Positions 10,950 to 24,400 are shown, numbered from the stretch's first letter. The stretch: 64,000 bases of DNA from Polychytrium aggregatum (GCF_025602895.1 NW_026516233.1:434001-498000); one strand, 5' to 3'. Notes: generated by a model not told the origin, from the letters alone. A program made the numbers and translations.

Positions 10950-13900
10950 CTAAGCCGCCATGCTCACCTCCGAGTCCTCCAGATACTTGTACTCGAACCT
11001 GGTTGTGCATTGCGGCAGCCAGAGCGGGGTGATTAGAGCGCCACCGTCTCCGTCTCAGTCTCAGTCCAAGTCTTCGTCTGGCTCCACCTCCATGTCTGAC
11101 TCGAGTACGATTGCCAGTTCCGGAGAAGCAGCAATCGCGACGCCCCTTGGATCAGCGGCATGCATGCGTGCAGTGCGACACAGACACATTACCTAAACTC
11201 GGCCTTCTTGCGCTGGCACCAGGCTCCCTCGTAGTCAAAGTACACGTACGTTCCCAGCTCGAACTCGCTGGTGATGGTCTTGGGCTCCTCGTGGCGCTGG
11301 AACCATGTCAGATACTTTTTGTGGAACCGCCATGACTGCTTCTTGAGCTCCCGGGCCGCGAGGTATTGCTGGTAGGTGCCTTGCTGGTAGTAAAAGATGA
11401 AGAAGAGCGTGTCGATGTCGAGCTTTTCGAACATGGATGGGTTCTCGAAGACCCCTAGTGGCACTTGCGGATAGTATGCGGGCACAGGATATGGCGTTTT
11501 TGGCACGTAGTATTTTGGCCTGCAGGCGGAGCATGGGGAGGAGCAATCAGCGCAAGGAGAGGAGGAACGAGTGCACGGCACGAGCACAAGATCGCCTCTG
11601 GCGCTGAGGGTGCCGCAACTCAAAAGGTCCACAGATTCGAGTGCGGTCCCAACCTGTCCGAGTCCAGCGCATCCGGCACAAACTGGAAACTTGTCTCGAG
11701 CATGTGCTGCACAAAACTGTTGTTCTCGCGGAGTTGGAGCGCTGTGATAGAGTGATGCAGCATCAGTGAAAAGCGAGCAAAGGGCCTCGATACCGACGTA
11801 CCAGCTTCGCGCTGTTGCGGCATAGCTCGTGCCCGAGGAGGGAGGGAGGGAGGAGCACACAGATGACAGCCAAAGGCACAGCCCAAGCCGGGGAGGCGAG
11901 CCTGGTATCAAAAGCGAGAGCATCCAAGGCAACCTACATCGCTCGCGCGTGGCCTTGAATGACGACACCAGGTCTGCCAAGGAAGGTGGCAGGCGATTGT
12001 CGATCGGCTCCGGGGCTGGCGGCGCTTCCTCTCGCGGAGGCTCCGCGGGAGATGCTGTGGGAACAGGCGCTGGGGAAGGCGCAACTGCAGGAGTTGTCGC
12101 CAATGATGGTGCGGGAGCCGGCGTTGGTGCAGCGGAGGCAGACGGCGTCGGCGTGGGCACCGAAACGGGTGTCGCTGAGGTGGGTGTGGGTGTGACTGCC
12201 GGAGGTTGCGCTGATTTGGGCAGCGGCGTTTGCGCTCGTGACGCCGGGCTCTGTGCGGTCGTTGTCACGGCCGGTGGTGCTGTCCGCAGGTTGGTCGAGG
12301 TCGAAGTTGGCGGTAGCGAGGCCACGTTGACGTCGATTGTCGGCCGTACTGTCGAGGATGCAGTTGGTGAGGCATTGTGCGATATTGGCAACAGCCAGGT
12401 CGCCGTCGGTGGAAATACGCCACCGCACCAGCAGCAACAAGCCAGACGGGACTCGGGTCGGTGGGATGAGGCAGCGACATTCGGCTGGGACGCTTGGGCC
12501 GGCCAGATACATACCTTTGGATTTCTTTTCTTCGGACAGGGCAGTCGCTGCGGCCGCAGCGTATCGTATCGGCGCGGGAGCCGGGACTGGTGTCGGCGCA
12601 TCCGTCAGTTTCGGTGGAATCGGCACCGAGTTTGCCCGGATGGGCACAGGCGTGGTTTTCTGGGACAGGTTCCCCAGGCCACTTGACGACTTGGCTGTTG
12701 AGCTCTTGTCATCCTTGCTATGATGACGCTCTGCGTTGGGGCGGGACACGAAATGCATGCGTGAGCGCGGGGCAGCTACAGCAGCTGCCGTTGGTGGAAT
12801 GGAGTATAATGGAATGGAATGGAATCATACCCGGAATCGGCCGCACTTTTGGCGCAGGCTTGACGGGCGATGTTGGTGCCTAGAAAATGCGGAGGGGTCT
12901 GCTGGTCAGAATCTGGCTGGTAGCGGCATGTGACATATCCTTCCAGAGACTGAAGGCAACCACTGCCACGGCGGCTGCTTGCGGAGTCGCAGAGTTGGTG
13001 AAGGTGTGGCACAAAACTGCAAGAGCGCGAGACTCATACAGACCTCCTTCTCCTTCACCGGGGCATCTGTGGCGAAGCACCGGATCGGCGGCACAGCAAA
13101 GGGCACAGCAAAGGGCACAGCAAAGGGCACAGCAGACGGAAACCACGAAGGCGCAGTGTGAGAACAGGTGTGTGCTCGACTCAAGCTGACGGTTTTGCCA
13201 GCCGCGACCAATATCCCGCACGTCTGCAGACAGCGCTCATACCTTCGACTGATGCTTCTGTGTTGGAGTCATCGTCAATGCCGATGCCCAGCTCGGGGTC
13301 TTCCAGCACCAGATCCTCGTACATGAACTCGTTCTCGACAAAGGTGTCCTCCGCGTTGTCGTTGACGTACGCCTCGATCTCGGACTTGAGATCCAGGTCT
13401 TTCAGCTGCATCGACGCGATTCGGGGAGCAAGTGGTTGCAGAGAGCACAGTTTAGAGCGGCAGCAGCACACGCTGCAGTGGCAAAGTGAGGTTGGCAGGC
13501 TAAACGAGCCGAAGGCCAGGAGACGGCGCAACAGGGTACCTGCTCTAGTGTGAGTCCTCCGTTGCCAAGCATGCGGTTGATGATCTCGAGCTTTCCGATG
13601 TGGAACTTGTGCCGGGCGACACGCCGCTCGAATTTCTGCAGCTGTTCCTGCTTCGCCGAGTCCATCTTCCGTCCCTTCTTGACGTTGTTCTGCAGGACCT
13701 CCATCTCGGCCTCCAGGCTGTCGATCTGGGTGTTGAGGCTGTCGACCTCATCCGCCAGGAACGAGCAAAAGTCTTGCTTCTCCTGCTCCTGCGGGTCGAT
13801 TTTTGTTGCGGCGCTGAGGCCTTCTTTCGAGAAGGCTTTCGTCTTGAGCTCCTTTTCACAGGCCTTGAATTTCTCCATTTGCTGATGGCGGCGAGTCGCG

Positions 13901-14971
13901 CAGACCAAGCATCGTGGCCAGCAGAGGCATTCCATATGGCGCAAATAGGCGTCAGTGGTATTCGGGCCAGAGCCACGTCGAGATGCTCGGTGCAAAGCAG
14001 GGATGGGTGCAGAGGCGGGCTAAGGGCTCGATGGAGCGCCTGGCCGGCTCAGTGGTGCCCAGGGACGGATGCTTCCTCAGGCCGAGCGTACTTGATTTTG
14101 CATCAAGCCCACGCGGAGACGAGCGAGCGGGTGAGCGGGAGAACGGACGCCTCACCTGCTCGATGAGCTTCCTAAAGGACAGCAACTCGGACTTGTCCTT
14201 GATTTCAGGCGAGGAGATCCACTTTTTGATCTCGTCTCGCAGACGCTGGAGCTTTTTGATTTCCTTTTTCAGGTCGCCCTCGAGCTTCTCCTTCTGCGCG
14301 GAATTTGATGTCGACTGGATCTTGCCGTAAATCTCCTCGAAAATCTGGACGCCTTCGGTGACCTTTTTCAGGGTCTTGTCGATCTCGGCTGCGTGGATTG
14401 AGGTTGAGCCGTGCAGATAAGGGGGGAACGCATGTGCGGAGCAAAGTCCCAAGACAACCGGAAGGGAGTCGAGTCAGGCGATTAGAGACGATGCCGATGC
14501 GACAGCTGATCGCGACGCAGCAGCCCCAGCAGGCGAAGAATAAGCGCAAGACGGATTGGATTTGAGGAGAGGCGACCTGCGGAGGGAGGGAGAACGGCCA
14601 CGGACTCGCAAGCGATCGTGGCATGTCCCGCTGCTGTCGCTGTCGCAGGAGACAGACACATGCGAGGGCGATCGAGGATCGACCCCTGCACCCTGGGAAA
14701 GCAATATCGCCGTCTCTCCTCGACGCCAGGTGCAGATGTGTCAGGGGGACGCCGTTCGAGGAGCCTTCGATCCACGCCGCAGTCGACGACAGGTCGCTCC
14801 GCGGGTCAAAGACATCTCCTCCACCACCTCCATGTTGGAGATGCAGCTGTCCGGGAGGGGTTTCGTCTAGCAAGTCATCCAGCGGCTCCGCATATCGCCC
14901 TTGCCCGATCGCCACCACCAAAGACCTGTGGGAAAGCGGCGATCCCTACTCTGCAGCTTTCGGTTTGCCAT
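10950..14971 (-). CDS. NOT3: CCR4-NOT complex subunit NOT3/NOT5
   Basis: Scaffold subunit of the CCR4-NOT deadenylase, acting in mRNA decay and transcription. Eleven exons with closing phases: 14950-14971, 14156-14388, 13540-13881, 13243-13405, 13044-13066, 12831-12879, 12515-12730, 11938-12348, 11654-11741, 11193-11519 and 10950-10998; total 1,923 nt, 640 aa. The start encodes MANRKLQ, then [30 protein letters not shown] and [18 protein letters not shown], the Not3 N-terminal coiled-coil domain (about 1-200). An acidic ENEFMYEDL segment follows. The middle (about 275-490) is Pro/Ala/Ser/Thr-rich low complexity. The C-terminal NOT2/3/5 box (about 515-640) contains [51 protein letters not shown] and, in the last exon, [11 protein letters not shown] single NOT3/5 gene, rather than the yeast pair, is the usual state. 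Exon 5 (23 nt, GTCTGT donor) is the least certain. Confidence 0.93.
13091..13135. repeat. 12-bp tandem repeat (gcacagcaaagg) in a NOT3 intron
   Basis: About four copies in the intron between NOT3 exons 4 and 5, directly upstream (in transcript sense) of the 23-nt exon. Confidence 0.9.
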
Positions 14972-15420
14972 TTCTGCACGGGCTTTGCTGGGATGCTTCG
15001 GGATGGATGTGGGATGTGCTTCTCCTGGGGGGGCAAGCTGGAAAAGATGGACGCACGGCCAAACGGGGCATTTTGTTTTGCACTGGCTCTCGCTGGGCCT
15101 CTCGCCGGGCGAGGGCAGGGCGAGAGCAGAGCGAGAACAGGGCAGTGCTGATGTAAGCATGTCCCTCCCGGTTACGATCAAGCGCGTTCGCGTGACATCA
15201 ACGAACCAACAAGAGCCGCCACTCCCATCATGCTGGCATTGTGAATGCTCACGCTGGGTGCCCCCATGGATCATGCCCTTCCCAGTTGTGCTGGCAACGG
15301 TCAACAGCAAGGCATGTCGAATTCAGCGCGTACAATCATACGTCGCAGGCTGATATATGGTACAGAGCCGATCCTGCCTGGCGGATCCGTCAGAAAGCAG
15401 TGTTGGACCTGGGCCTCAGA
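14972..15420. other. Intergenic region NOT3 start / CEP164-like stop
   Basis: Both neighbours are on the minus strand, so this 449-bp stretch holds the NOT3 promoter and the 3' end of the CEP164-like gene. No coding or repeat signal was seen. Confidence 0.45.
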
Positions 15421-18400
15421 CTACTCTCTCGCAGCCGTTGCGCGCGGATGTTTGGCGAGAAAGTCCTTGAGCCACATGCTGTGCTCTGCCAGGATGGCCT
15501 CGGACCGGGTGTGGCTGGCTTCCCAGCGGCTCTTGCTCTCGGGGCTGCTTGCACGCAGACTGTTCTGGAGGTAGGTTCGTCCGCGGCCAGGAGGAAGAAT
15601 GCCCTCGGAGAAGAGGCGATCCCGAGTCAGCGGTGTTGCGGATCTCTCGTTGTATGGCCGCCTTGGTGAAGCCGTAGCTGTTGAGGGCTCGGATGTGTGG
15701 CTGCGGCTGTTTGGGCCAGGCAAATAAGGCCAGCGCAACAGCGGTCAGTGGGTGCCCCACAGCTCATGTTCCATTTGTGTCCCAGCTCGTTGGCACAAGA
15801 GTCGCCCGCCATAATCGCATCAACTGCGAACAGTGATTTTGGGAACAGATCGAGCGCACAATATCAAGGAGACAAAACCAACGCATGCTTACCTGGCGCC
15901 TCCTGGTTTATGGCGACGATCGAGAACGGGACTGTTGACCTGGGAGGTTTTCAGCATTCCCATCAGCTTCGAGAGCTCATCCTCGATCTCGTCGAGGTCG
16001 TACATGTGTTTGGAGTGCTTCTTTGCTTGCTATGGTCGACAAGAGGTCAGATTCCATGATGGTGAATGGCGCAGCGGTTATGTGGCGCCGAGCGACGATG
16101 GCCAGCCATGGAGTGCATTACGAACCAAGCCACGGATTTTGAGTGAGAATGAGGCACAGATGGTGCAGAGCATGTGGAGCAGGCAAGCGACCATGGGGAA
16201 TCATGATGAAGTGCCCAAACTAAACCCGACTATGTGTCCAACCATCTACCATCCAGTACGGACGCATCTCCAGCCAAAGCGCTTCCTACCTCGATATCTC
16301 GGGCTCGCTCGTACATCTCCCTCTCCATCTCATGAAGATGGCGCTTGTTTTCGTCAATGACGAAGCGGTCGCGCTGCATTTTCTTTTGATCCTGCTGGAT
16401 CTTGAGAGCCTCATCCTCCAGCTGCAGACGCAGATCGGAGAGGTAGTTGAACTCCTCGGTGCGCTTGGACTGCGACCGAAAGCGAGTTTCGCCGAGATGG
16501 CCATGGACTTTCGTTAGCACGCGCTTGAGGAGGACAGAGCGTGGGTATGATAGCCCATGGCACTGGCGTGTATGGCCCCGGCTGGGAAATCCCACCTGCA
16601 TCATGTCGTTGACGCTCTCCTTGAACTGCGCCTTCGAGCGGTCCAGGACATGCCCTCTGCTCGCGATGTTGATGCGCTGATCTCGCAGGTACCGCTTGGC
16701 CTTCCGGAGCTGGCGCTCCTCCTTCCGAAACTGCTTCTGCAATTGGCGAGTGGGACTCCAAGACTCGCCTCTCGAGCGGCTGGGGAGAACGAGTATGGGA
16801 TCAGAATGTGTCGCTGGCGGGAAAGGCGGCTGATGATGAGTCTCCCGAGTTGTACCTCAAAAGATGATGTTCATTCGACTCGCTCTCCGAGCTGCCGCTG
16901 TCGGAGCCACTCGATGCTCCGGCTTGGGTCTGGTATGCTCGTCGAGCGGTGTACTCTGCTACCCGCTTGACCGGAGATGAATGCCGCTTGGCGCGGACTT
17001 CGTTGCGGAGAGCACCGCGGTCTAAGCGAAACAAGGGGACAGTCAGCGAAGGGCACTCCGTAAACCACCTGTCCTGCTGTGGCTCGCACTGCCGGATGAT
17101 GCTCGCAGAGCCTGTGTGGTGCATCTACCTGGCTCGTCGTCGCTGAGCGGCTCAATCTCTCTCAGCGACATTGCATCGGTCGTGCTCTCGTGGGCTTCGG
17201 GATGGCCGCGTGGTGCGCCATCGGTGCGCTCGAATAGCTCAAAGGAAGGCCGCTCAAACGCATGGTCTCTCTGTATGCCAGCGCTTTGGCTGACTGCTGG
17301 GCTGCCAGACTCGGCGATCGCTCGCGGCTGAGCCCATCCGGCCGACTCGGCTTGCCGCTTCTTCTGGAACGTAATCTCTCGCTCTAGATCTGCAAGGGCT
17401 TGCTTCTCGTTCGAGAGTCGCTGCCGGGTGCTGTTGAGATCGCGCTCGGCCATTTCCAGCTTGATTCTCTCATCCTGGAGATGCAGTCGTCGCTTGGCCA
17501 TCTCGTTTTCAAACGATTCAAGCTTGTCCTTCTCTGCATCAAGATCTTGACGCCTTGATTTGAGTGTCTTGATCTGGTCGTCCATATCCCGACTCAGGCC
17601 TTCCGTGGCTGCCGTCTGGCTGGATGTGGTGGCGAGCGACAGGGAGAGGCTCTCGAGCTGCTCGCGCTTGCTCTTGACTTTGGCCTCGAGCTCCGATGCC
17701 TCCCGTTCCAGTTTTTCCTTCTGGACCTGAACCTGGGCCAGATCGCGGCTTTGCTGCTCGTACTCTTGCCGATCGCGGCGAAGGGTCTCTTGGGACCGCT
17801 GAATATCCCGAGCTAACTGTTCAAGCTGTGTCTGGCGCTCGGCGGTAAGCTTTGCCTTTTCGCTGGCTTGAGCAGAAAGCTCAGCCAGCTTTGATTCAAG
17901 CGACTGAGTCCGCTTTGATTGCTCTATCTCGCGACTCTTACAAACACCATCGATCGCTTGGGCACTGGTGTCCCGTGCCCGCGCCAGCTCATCTTCGTGC
18001 TTGACTTTGACGGCATCGAGTCTAGCCTTGAGCTCGGCCTTGAGCTTTGCAAGTTCATCCTGCTCGAGGGCATCAATCTTTTCCTTGGCTGTGCGGCGGA
18101 TGCGCACGGACTCCTGCTCGAATGTCGCCGCCGACGCTTCTTTGAGTTCCTGCAGCTTTCTATGCGATTCAGCTTGGGCGTCCTTCAGGCTGCGCTCCAG
18201 CCTATCAGCCTCATCTTGTAGCGCTCGACTGTAACGCTCCTGGATCTGCGCCAGTTTGGTCTCCAGTTGGCGCTTTTGCTCCTCGTCCATCTGCTTCAGT
18301 ACCTCTGCGTGCTTGGACTTGCTCGTTTCGAGTGCCTTTTGCTCGTCGATCTCGCGGCTGTGGGCTGTCCTTAGGGCATCGAGTCTCTGCTGGAACAGGC

Positions 18401-20338
18401 GCTGCTCTTCTTGTTCGGCTTGCTGTTGCTTGTGCTCGTAGTCAGCGTGGAGACTCTGCTTCCAGACTTCCAGCTTGCGATCTTCGTCCTTTTGGATCTG
18501 GATCCGCTGGCTCTCTGCTGTCGCTCGGACCTGCTCCTTAATTTTCTCGATGTCGGCCAGAGATGCCGTTTTCAGCTCGGCTTCGAGTGACTTGGTCTCG
18601 GCCTGGACTTTGTCGTGAATGCGCTGTCGTGCTTCCTTGGTTTCTCTGGCCCCCTCTTCCTCGAGCTTCTCGATCTCGTCACGGAGTCTCTTTCGAAGCG
18701 CTGTAATCGCAGCTTCGTGTTTCTGTCGCTCTTCGACTTCGTTCTGGTCATACTCTTTCTGGAGATTCGGACGACTCGACGGCGTCGTCTCCGCAGCTTC
18801 TCCAGATTGAGGAGGGCCTCTTTTGCCATGATCGAGTCCGGGGGCTGGCTCTGATGTCTTTGACGCAAAGGAGTCCCTTTCTGGCCCTGGAGGCTGGTGG
18901 TGCATTTCTGGACTCTGCTTCGGGGACGGGTCGACATCGGAATCGTCCGTAAAGTCAAAATCATCGTCGTCATTTCCGAGACGGCTGATGACCTTGCTCT
19001 GAATGTCTTTGGCGCTCAGCTTTGCCGCTGGCGCCTCGGTATTCTGTCGGACGGTGTTCTTGGGCTTGGAATCAAAGGCGCTGGCATAGTTTGGTCTGAC
19101 TGGACTCGAGTCGGGCAGATTGAAGTCGCTGTCGCTTTCCGATGCAGGCTCGCTGTCGGACGCTTTGTGTCCGCCACCATGCTCGCTTTCGTCGTCATCC
19201 AGTCCCTGATCGCTCTCTTCAGTCGTGACAGCGCTGGAACTGGGCTCCTTGTCGGCGTCGCCTGGAGACCACGATGGTTTCGTCAGAGGTGAGCCCAGCT
19301 TTGGGAGAGTGCTGGGCTTTTTGACAAGATCGGGGAGGGGCTGTAGCTTGTTGGCGGTGCTTTGAGATGCAGCAGTCGAGGATTTAGCGGTTGTGCCTTG
19401 AGCAGGGGTCGCCGAGGATTTGCCGGATACAAGTTCCTTGGACTTTGCTGCAGGCCCCTTTTGCTCCTGCAAAGAGTGCGTGGGAATCAAAGGGAGCTCG
19501 ATGAGTACATCTAGGAATAACTCCGTGCATCCGAGACAGTTTGCAGATGCAAGGGGGCGGGCTTGAAACGAGGTGTCGGAAACGGTGGTTGTTGGGATAT
19601 CGAGCTACTAACCGGTGCGCTCTTGGATTCGCTGGGGGTGATGCTGATTGTTGGGTTGGCAAGGCCCTTGGCCTTTTCTCGCTCGTAGAGCTTGCGATAG
19701 TGCTCGTCGCAGGGATGGTCCCAGATGCTCTCGCCAGTGACAAAATTGAAGTAGTAGATGTTGCCGTCTTCTGTTTGGCTGTGGATGGATCATTGAGTGT
19801 CGGAGCGGCGCTGACAGATCCATTTCTCCTTCGGGGCCAGGGTGCTGTCGAGCAAGGGGGTCTTGGACTCTGGGACACTCACCAGGGTTTCCAGTTTGGC
19901 GGCAGCGGTGCCTTGAGCGACTCTCTGGCGATCCAGAAGAGATGGCCCTCCCTCTCGGTGTCCATTCCCAGGAACTTTGCATATTCGATAATCTCTGTGG
20001 GGGGGGGAAGTGGGATGCGTTATGTGCATTGATAAGAATAGTATGCGGTGCGCCACGAGGGTTCTGTAATTGCGCTTCGCTGTCACTGCGGAGACAACAT
20101 ACCTTCTGTCGTGGGCTCGTAGGATTCGTCGAACCTGGATGGTGGCGTTCAAATCGCGGTTATGGCGATATGCGTGATTTGCTCAGGGTTGCAGCATCAA
20201 AACGATCCGATCCTTGGCCCTGCTGCTGGGCGAGCCCTCTCACTCCTTTCGCGAGCCCACCCGACGCGTGCCATTCTCGGCTTGGGACTTACTCTTCTTC
20301 CTGGATACCGTTTGGGCGGTGGTTGACAGGGATGTCAT
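15421..20338 (-). CDS. CEP164: CEP164-like centriolar distal-appendage protein (WW domain, coiled coil)
   Basis: Distal-appendage protein needed to dock basal bodies and start ciliogenesis. Exons, 5' to 3': (20338)-20293, 20103-20134, 19883-19994, 19613-19778, 17129-19466, 16856-17021, 16596-16779, 16290-16523, 15893-16029 and 15421-15706. All phases close from the second exon on, giving about 1,217 residues plus exon 1. The N-terminal CEP164 signature is clear: [20 protein letters not shown], then [18 protein letters not shown] and the WW core [20 protein letters not shown] followed by [10 protein letters not shown]. Exon 5 encodes a Ser/Asp/Glu-rich linker, then over 500 residues of heptad-rich coiled coil (E/K/Q/L/R). 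Further coiled coils follow ([18 protein letters not shown]). In exon 1 the frame ending NGIQEEE has no ATG near the donor, so the true start is unresolved and may lie in an exon further right. Confidence 0.88.
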
Positions 20339-21442
20339 GGAAAGACAACGGGATGTGAAATGCAGAGTGACTACGTGAGAACGAGTCTGGTTTGCGGCCA
20401 TGGCGCTGGGCGACGCGTTGTGGGATCAGGCCCAGGCTCTGCGGCATCGATGTGTTGTGTGCATGGCAAGCCCACCAAGATCGCTGATTTGCTCATTGCT
20501 GCGTGTCTCTGGCCTATGCGAGGCGCTGGCGATGGGGTAGCCGGTGTCCTGTTGTCGGCAAGGTCTTGGCAAGTTGATCGGGCAAGTGGCTGACGGTTGC
20601 ATGGGCGAGGGAGGGGAAACTGGCGCCTTTGAACTGTGGTCGAGTTGGCGGGCAAATCGCAGGGCGAGCCCGAACATACGTCGGCGGCACGATGCATCCA
20701 TTCTCTCTATCTGCTGTTCGGTTTCATCGCTGGACTGTCGCAACTGGAGTCGCTGGACGCGAGGCTGTGCCTCGGAAAACGGATCGATGCGGCCGCAGCG
20801 CTCAAGCAGAGCTTGGATGACAGCGAAACCTTGCTCGCTCTGCCAACACTAAGGAGGCCTGGCGACAAGGACTCGGGTCTGCCCAGGCGGCAGGGGCAGA
20901 CATGCCATCTCCGAAGCAAGGGACAGCGACAACGCCAGACCTCAAAATGTAAATCGCCGTGCCGTGCTGTGCAGCAGCAGGCGAACACAGGTCGCCAGAG
21001 CACGCGCAAGGGGTCTGCTCGCCTCTCCACGACGGGGCATGTGCTCATCGACTCCCCTGCCCAGTGGTGCATCAGCTTCCCACCGTCGGCGGACAAGATC
21101 CGCAGGCGCCAGAGTTCGCGTTCGGTACAAGGCCGGCTTTCCCCTTTCGCCTGCCACAAGGCAGCGGCGGGGCGTCACAAGAACGAGTGCGACCCGTGTG
21201 GGTCGGGAGCTGCCGGCCTTTAAAGGTGCGGCCGCGGTGCAGCAGCAAGCCGCCGCATCCGCCCGCTCCGTCGCCGCGACAAGTAGTTTATCGAACATCA
21301 GCCACTCACCTGCCTCACGTCGGTTGACTTTACCCCTCAGCAAGCTGCCCACGCTCCTGCCAATCCTCCGAACCCGCATCGAATCAGATCTGCTTTTCCC
21401 AGCCAGGAGCTGCCTTCTGCTGCCGATCCGAAGCACCACCCA
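20339..21442. other. Divergent intergenic region CEP164-like / STAND gene
   Basis: It contains the promoters of two divergent genes and probably the missing first exon of the CEP164-like gene. Several 100-200 residue frames overlap here on both strands, but none shows a domain or fits the splice phases of either neighbour. Confidence 0.4.
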
Positions 21443-24400
21443 ATGGCCCAAGCCCTAGGCTCAACCGCCGAAGACTTCCAGCGCGTGGTAGTTCTGTATG
21501 AAGGAGAGTCTGACGCCGCGGCAACGACTAGGACCGTTCGCATCATTGACGAACATGTCGATGATGATGATAATGGCGGCACGTCCAGCAACCAAAGGCA
21601 GGGCACTACCCAAAACGCCAAGCATATCGAGGGGATCAGCAGAACAATGTCCCTCAAGATGGTGCGAGAGTGGATCAATCAGAGGGCAGAGAAGTCGGCA
21701 ATGACTGATGTCGTGCCCAAATACTACTGCTTTAACAGCGGCAGCACCATTTTGCATCCCGACAAAGAATACATGACGCTTGGAGAATACCTGCGTCAGG
21801 AAGCTTGGTATCCCCTTGAGCAGATCGGCGATCTATTCAGCCCAAATCCAACTAAAATAACCGCCGTCATTCGAATCGCTCCGACGATCGTCATTTCGAT
21901 CCCCAACACAATCGAGCTGCGCTCCCCCAGGGATGCCACGGTGAGGGTTCAGCGACTCTGACTGTGACTGTGGTGCGCAGAGGTCTGCTGTTGGTGAGTG
22001 GCGCTGGAACTCATCCACACCTCTCCACCTTAGTGGCCGATTCCTATTATATACGCTTCAAGACACAGCGTCCCTGTCGAGGCAAACGAAGCGATCCAGT
22101 CAGCCACGCCGCTCTCGCAGCACCAGCATTCGTACCGAGACACCAAAGAGCGATTCGTCGATCTCGTTCTGCGAAAGAGCGATACATTCTTTGCATTCAA
22201 AATCGGCCAACGCCGGTCGCTGTTTGTTTTTGATCCCGACGCCACCATCAACCAGATCTGGGATGAGGTCAGTCAATCTCCGCAGCAGGCCATCGAGGAC
22301 ACGATCGCCGCAGTCGACTCACACTTTGCCGTCATGCGCGAACGTGTAGATCCTCAACTTTTACGGCCTTGGTGATCGCGAGCCCAGGTCCATCTGGAAC
22401 GAAATCTTCTATTCCGGAAAACGTACTGATTTTGATAGTGACGAACAGCTCATAGAGGACTTTTTGGCAAAGAAGTACCAGTCGCTGGATCAGCTTCGTT
22501 TCGTCCCCGATCATTCTGACCGTGGCTGGACATTTTCTCAAATACTGGGATTCTCTCCGACCTTCCAAAGCCAAATCGTCGGCAGTGATATCAACATTAG
22601 AAACGGAATCATCCACATGCAGTGGAATTGCGATGAGACACGTCCACCAACCGGCCCCAAGTCACTCACATTACAACTCGAAATCGTCCATGTGGAGCCA
22701 ATCGAGTCCAAAGGTTTGTGTTGCGACTCTGATTGTGGGCAACCGAGATGATAATTAACGCCATGCATCAATGCCTTCATTATAGTCGATGAGGAATTGC
22801 TCCAAAAGCTTGCGGATCAGTTTGAAGACGGTCGACTGAACCAGAGTCAAGGGCGCCTCACAGCAGCCAGTGGGTTTCTCGACAAGGTGTCGGAAAGCCT
22901 GGACGACCTCCAAGGCAAGAAGGAAGGCGTCAGCAACGCTGTTGAAAACTTGGGGAAGCTGTTCTCCAGCAGCAGCATCAAGCAGCTTTCGGATTTTCTC
23001 GATCATCTCGAGATTCTACCATTAATCAACAACGCCATCAAAGTCCTCAGGTATGTCGCAACCCACATCGCAATGATAGCGGAAAACCAAAGCGAGATTC
23101 GCGAACTTGGGGAATCGGTTGAGAATCTGAAGTGTGCCCTTGAGTACCGACACAAGGCATACTTCTCGGAGGCAGCGCGATATGTGATCGAGGATTCTAC
23201 ATACGAAGAGAGAATGAAGGAGGCAGTTAAGAGGGCGGTCTGTACCCTCCAAAACTATGTACGGTTGCAGCTGGAATACAAAAAAGCGCCCAAAATCGAA
23301 AAGGCGGTAAGTGATCATGAGTAACAAGAAAGGCATTCGTCTTGTAGTGAGCAGAATACTATAATTTACCAACTGGTTTGTCTCAGCTTCGGGCCCAGTA
23401 CTTCAAAAATCAAATCGGAAGCCACAAAGGAGAGGTTTTGAATGCCTCCATGGCCCTGCTTCTCAAGGATCCGATCCACATCGCCATCGACATATCCGTG
23501 TTCCTGAACAATCTCCAGAGTGTCGACGGGCAGCGATTCTGGCGAGAGTACAACCTTCGACGCGAGATTGATGTCCGGTTCTTCAAGAGGGCACTCGGAA
23601 AATACCTGGGAGAGTCGGATGTCGATAAAACCAAGCTAGACAAAATAGTCCGAAAGATCGACGAGAGTGCTGACGGGTTGATTTCGATCTCAGAATTCGA
23701 TCGATGGCTGGGCAAGAAGTCAGTTCTGGAGGCATATCAAGGAGTCCAGGCCGCGGCCAAGATGAAGCCATCAGAAGGAGCAGCAAGCGACCGTGAAATC
23801 CAAGACGGAGACTACAGCAAATATTCTATCCTACTTGATCGTCCTCCAAGCATGACCGACGATATTTTGGGCCATCTCAACGCGCGCTTCCAGGATTCAC
23901 GGAGTCCAATTGTCCGGAAGATATGTGAATGGGTCGAGCAGGTAGACCATAATGCTACCAAATCCATTATACTTACGGCGAAGCCTGGGTACGGCAAATC
24001 TATAATGGCAGCGATGGCACATTCGGTCCTCAAAGATAGCGACAAGATCCTCGCATCTTCATTTTTCCTCAGAGCCGACAAGCCAACAAGGGTTGAGGTT
24101 GTCACAAGTTTAATGGAGCAAATGGTCAAGCGGAACTTCATCTTGAGAAAGCACATGGTATTTGTCGTCGCTGTATTCAAAGAGAATGATCGTCAAGTCA
24201 ATTCCAAGCTGGGGGGCACTAAGAGAGAAGCAGCGAAATCGACGGAAAATGATAACAGCGATGGAGAATTTGAGAAGATATACAAGAACTGGATGGAATC
24301 AATTCAGTCATTGGTTCTCCACAGAAGTGGTAAATCATGGAATGAATATTTGAAGAACATCAAGTCTGTGGCAGAGCGATATGGAGGATGGCGATTGTTT

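Noticed and set aside
11829-12686. 285-codon plus-strand Gly/Ala/Val-rich frame
   Set aside because: Antisense of the Pro/Ala/Thr-rich middle of NOT3, which is supported by splice phases and flanking domains.
22268-22349. Continuation of STAND exon 2 through a protein-like stretch (QQAIEDTIAAVDSHFAV)
   Set aside because: Continuing would end at a stop and lose the conserved-looking frame that starts at 22350. Treating it as an 82-nt intron restores phase, though the GTCAGT donor is weak.
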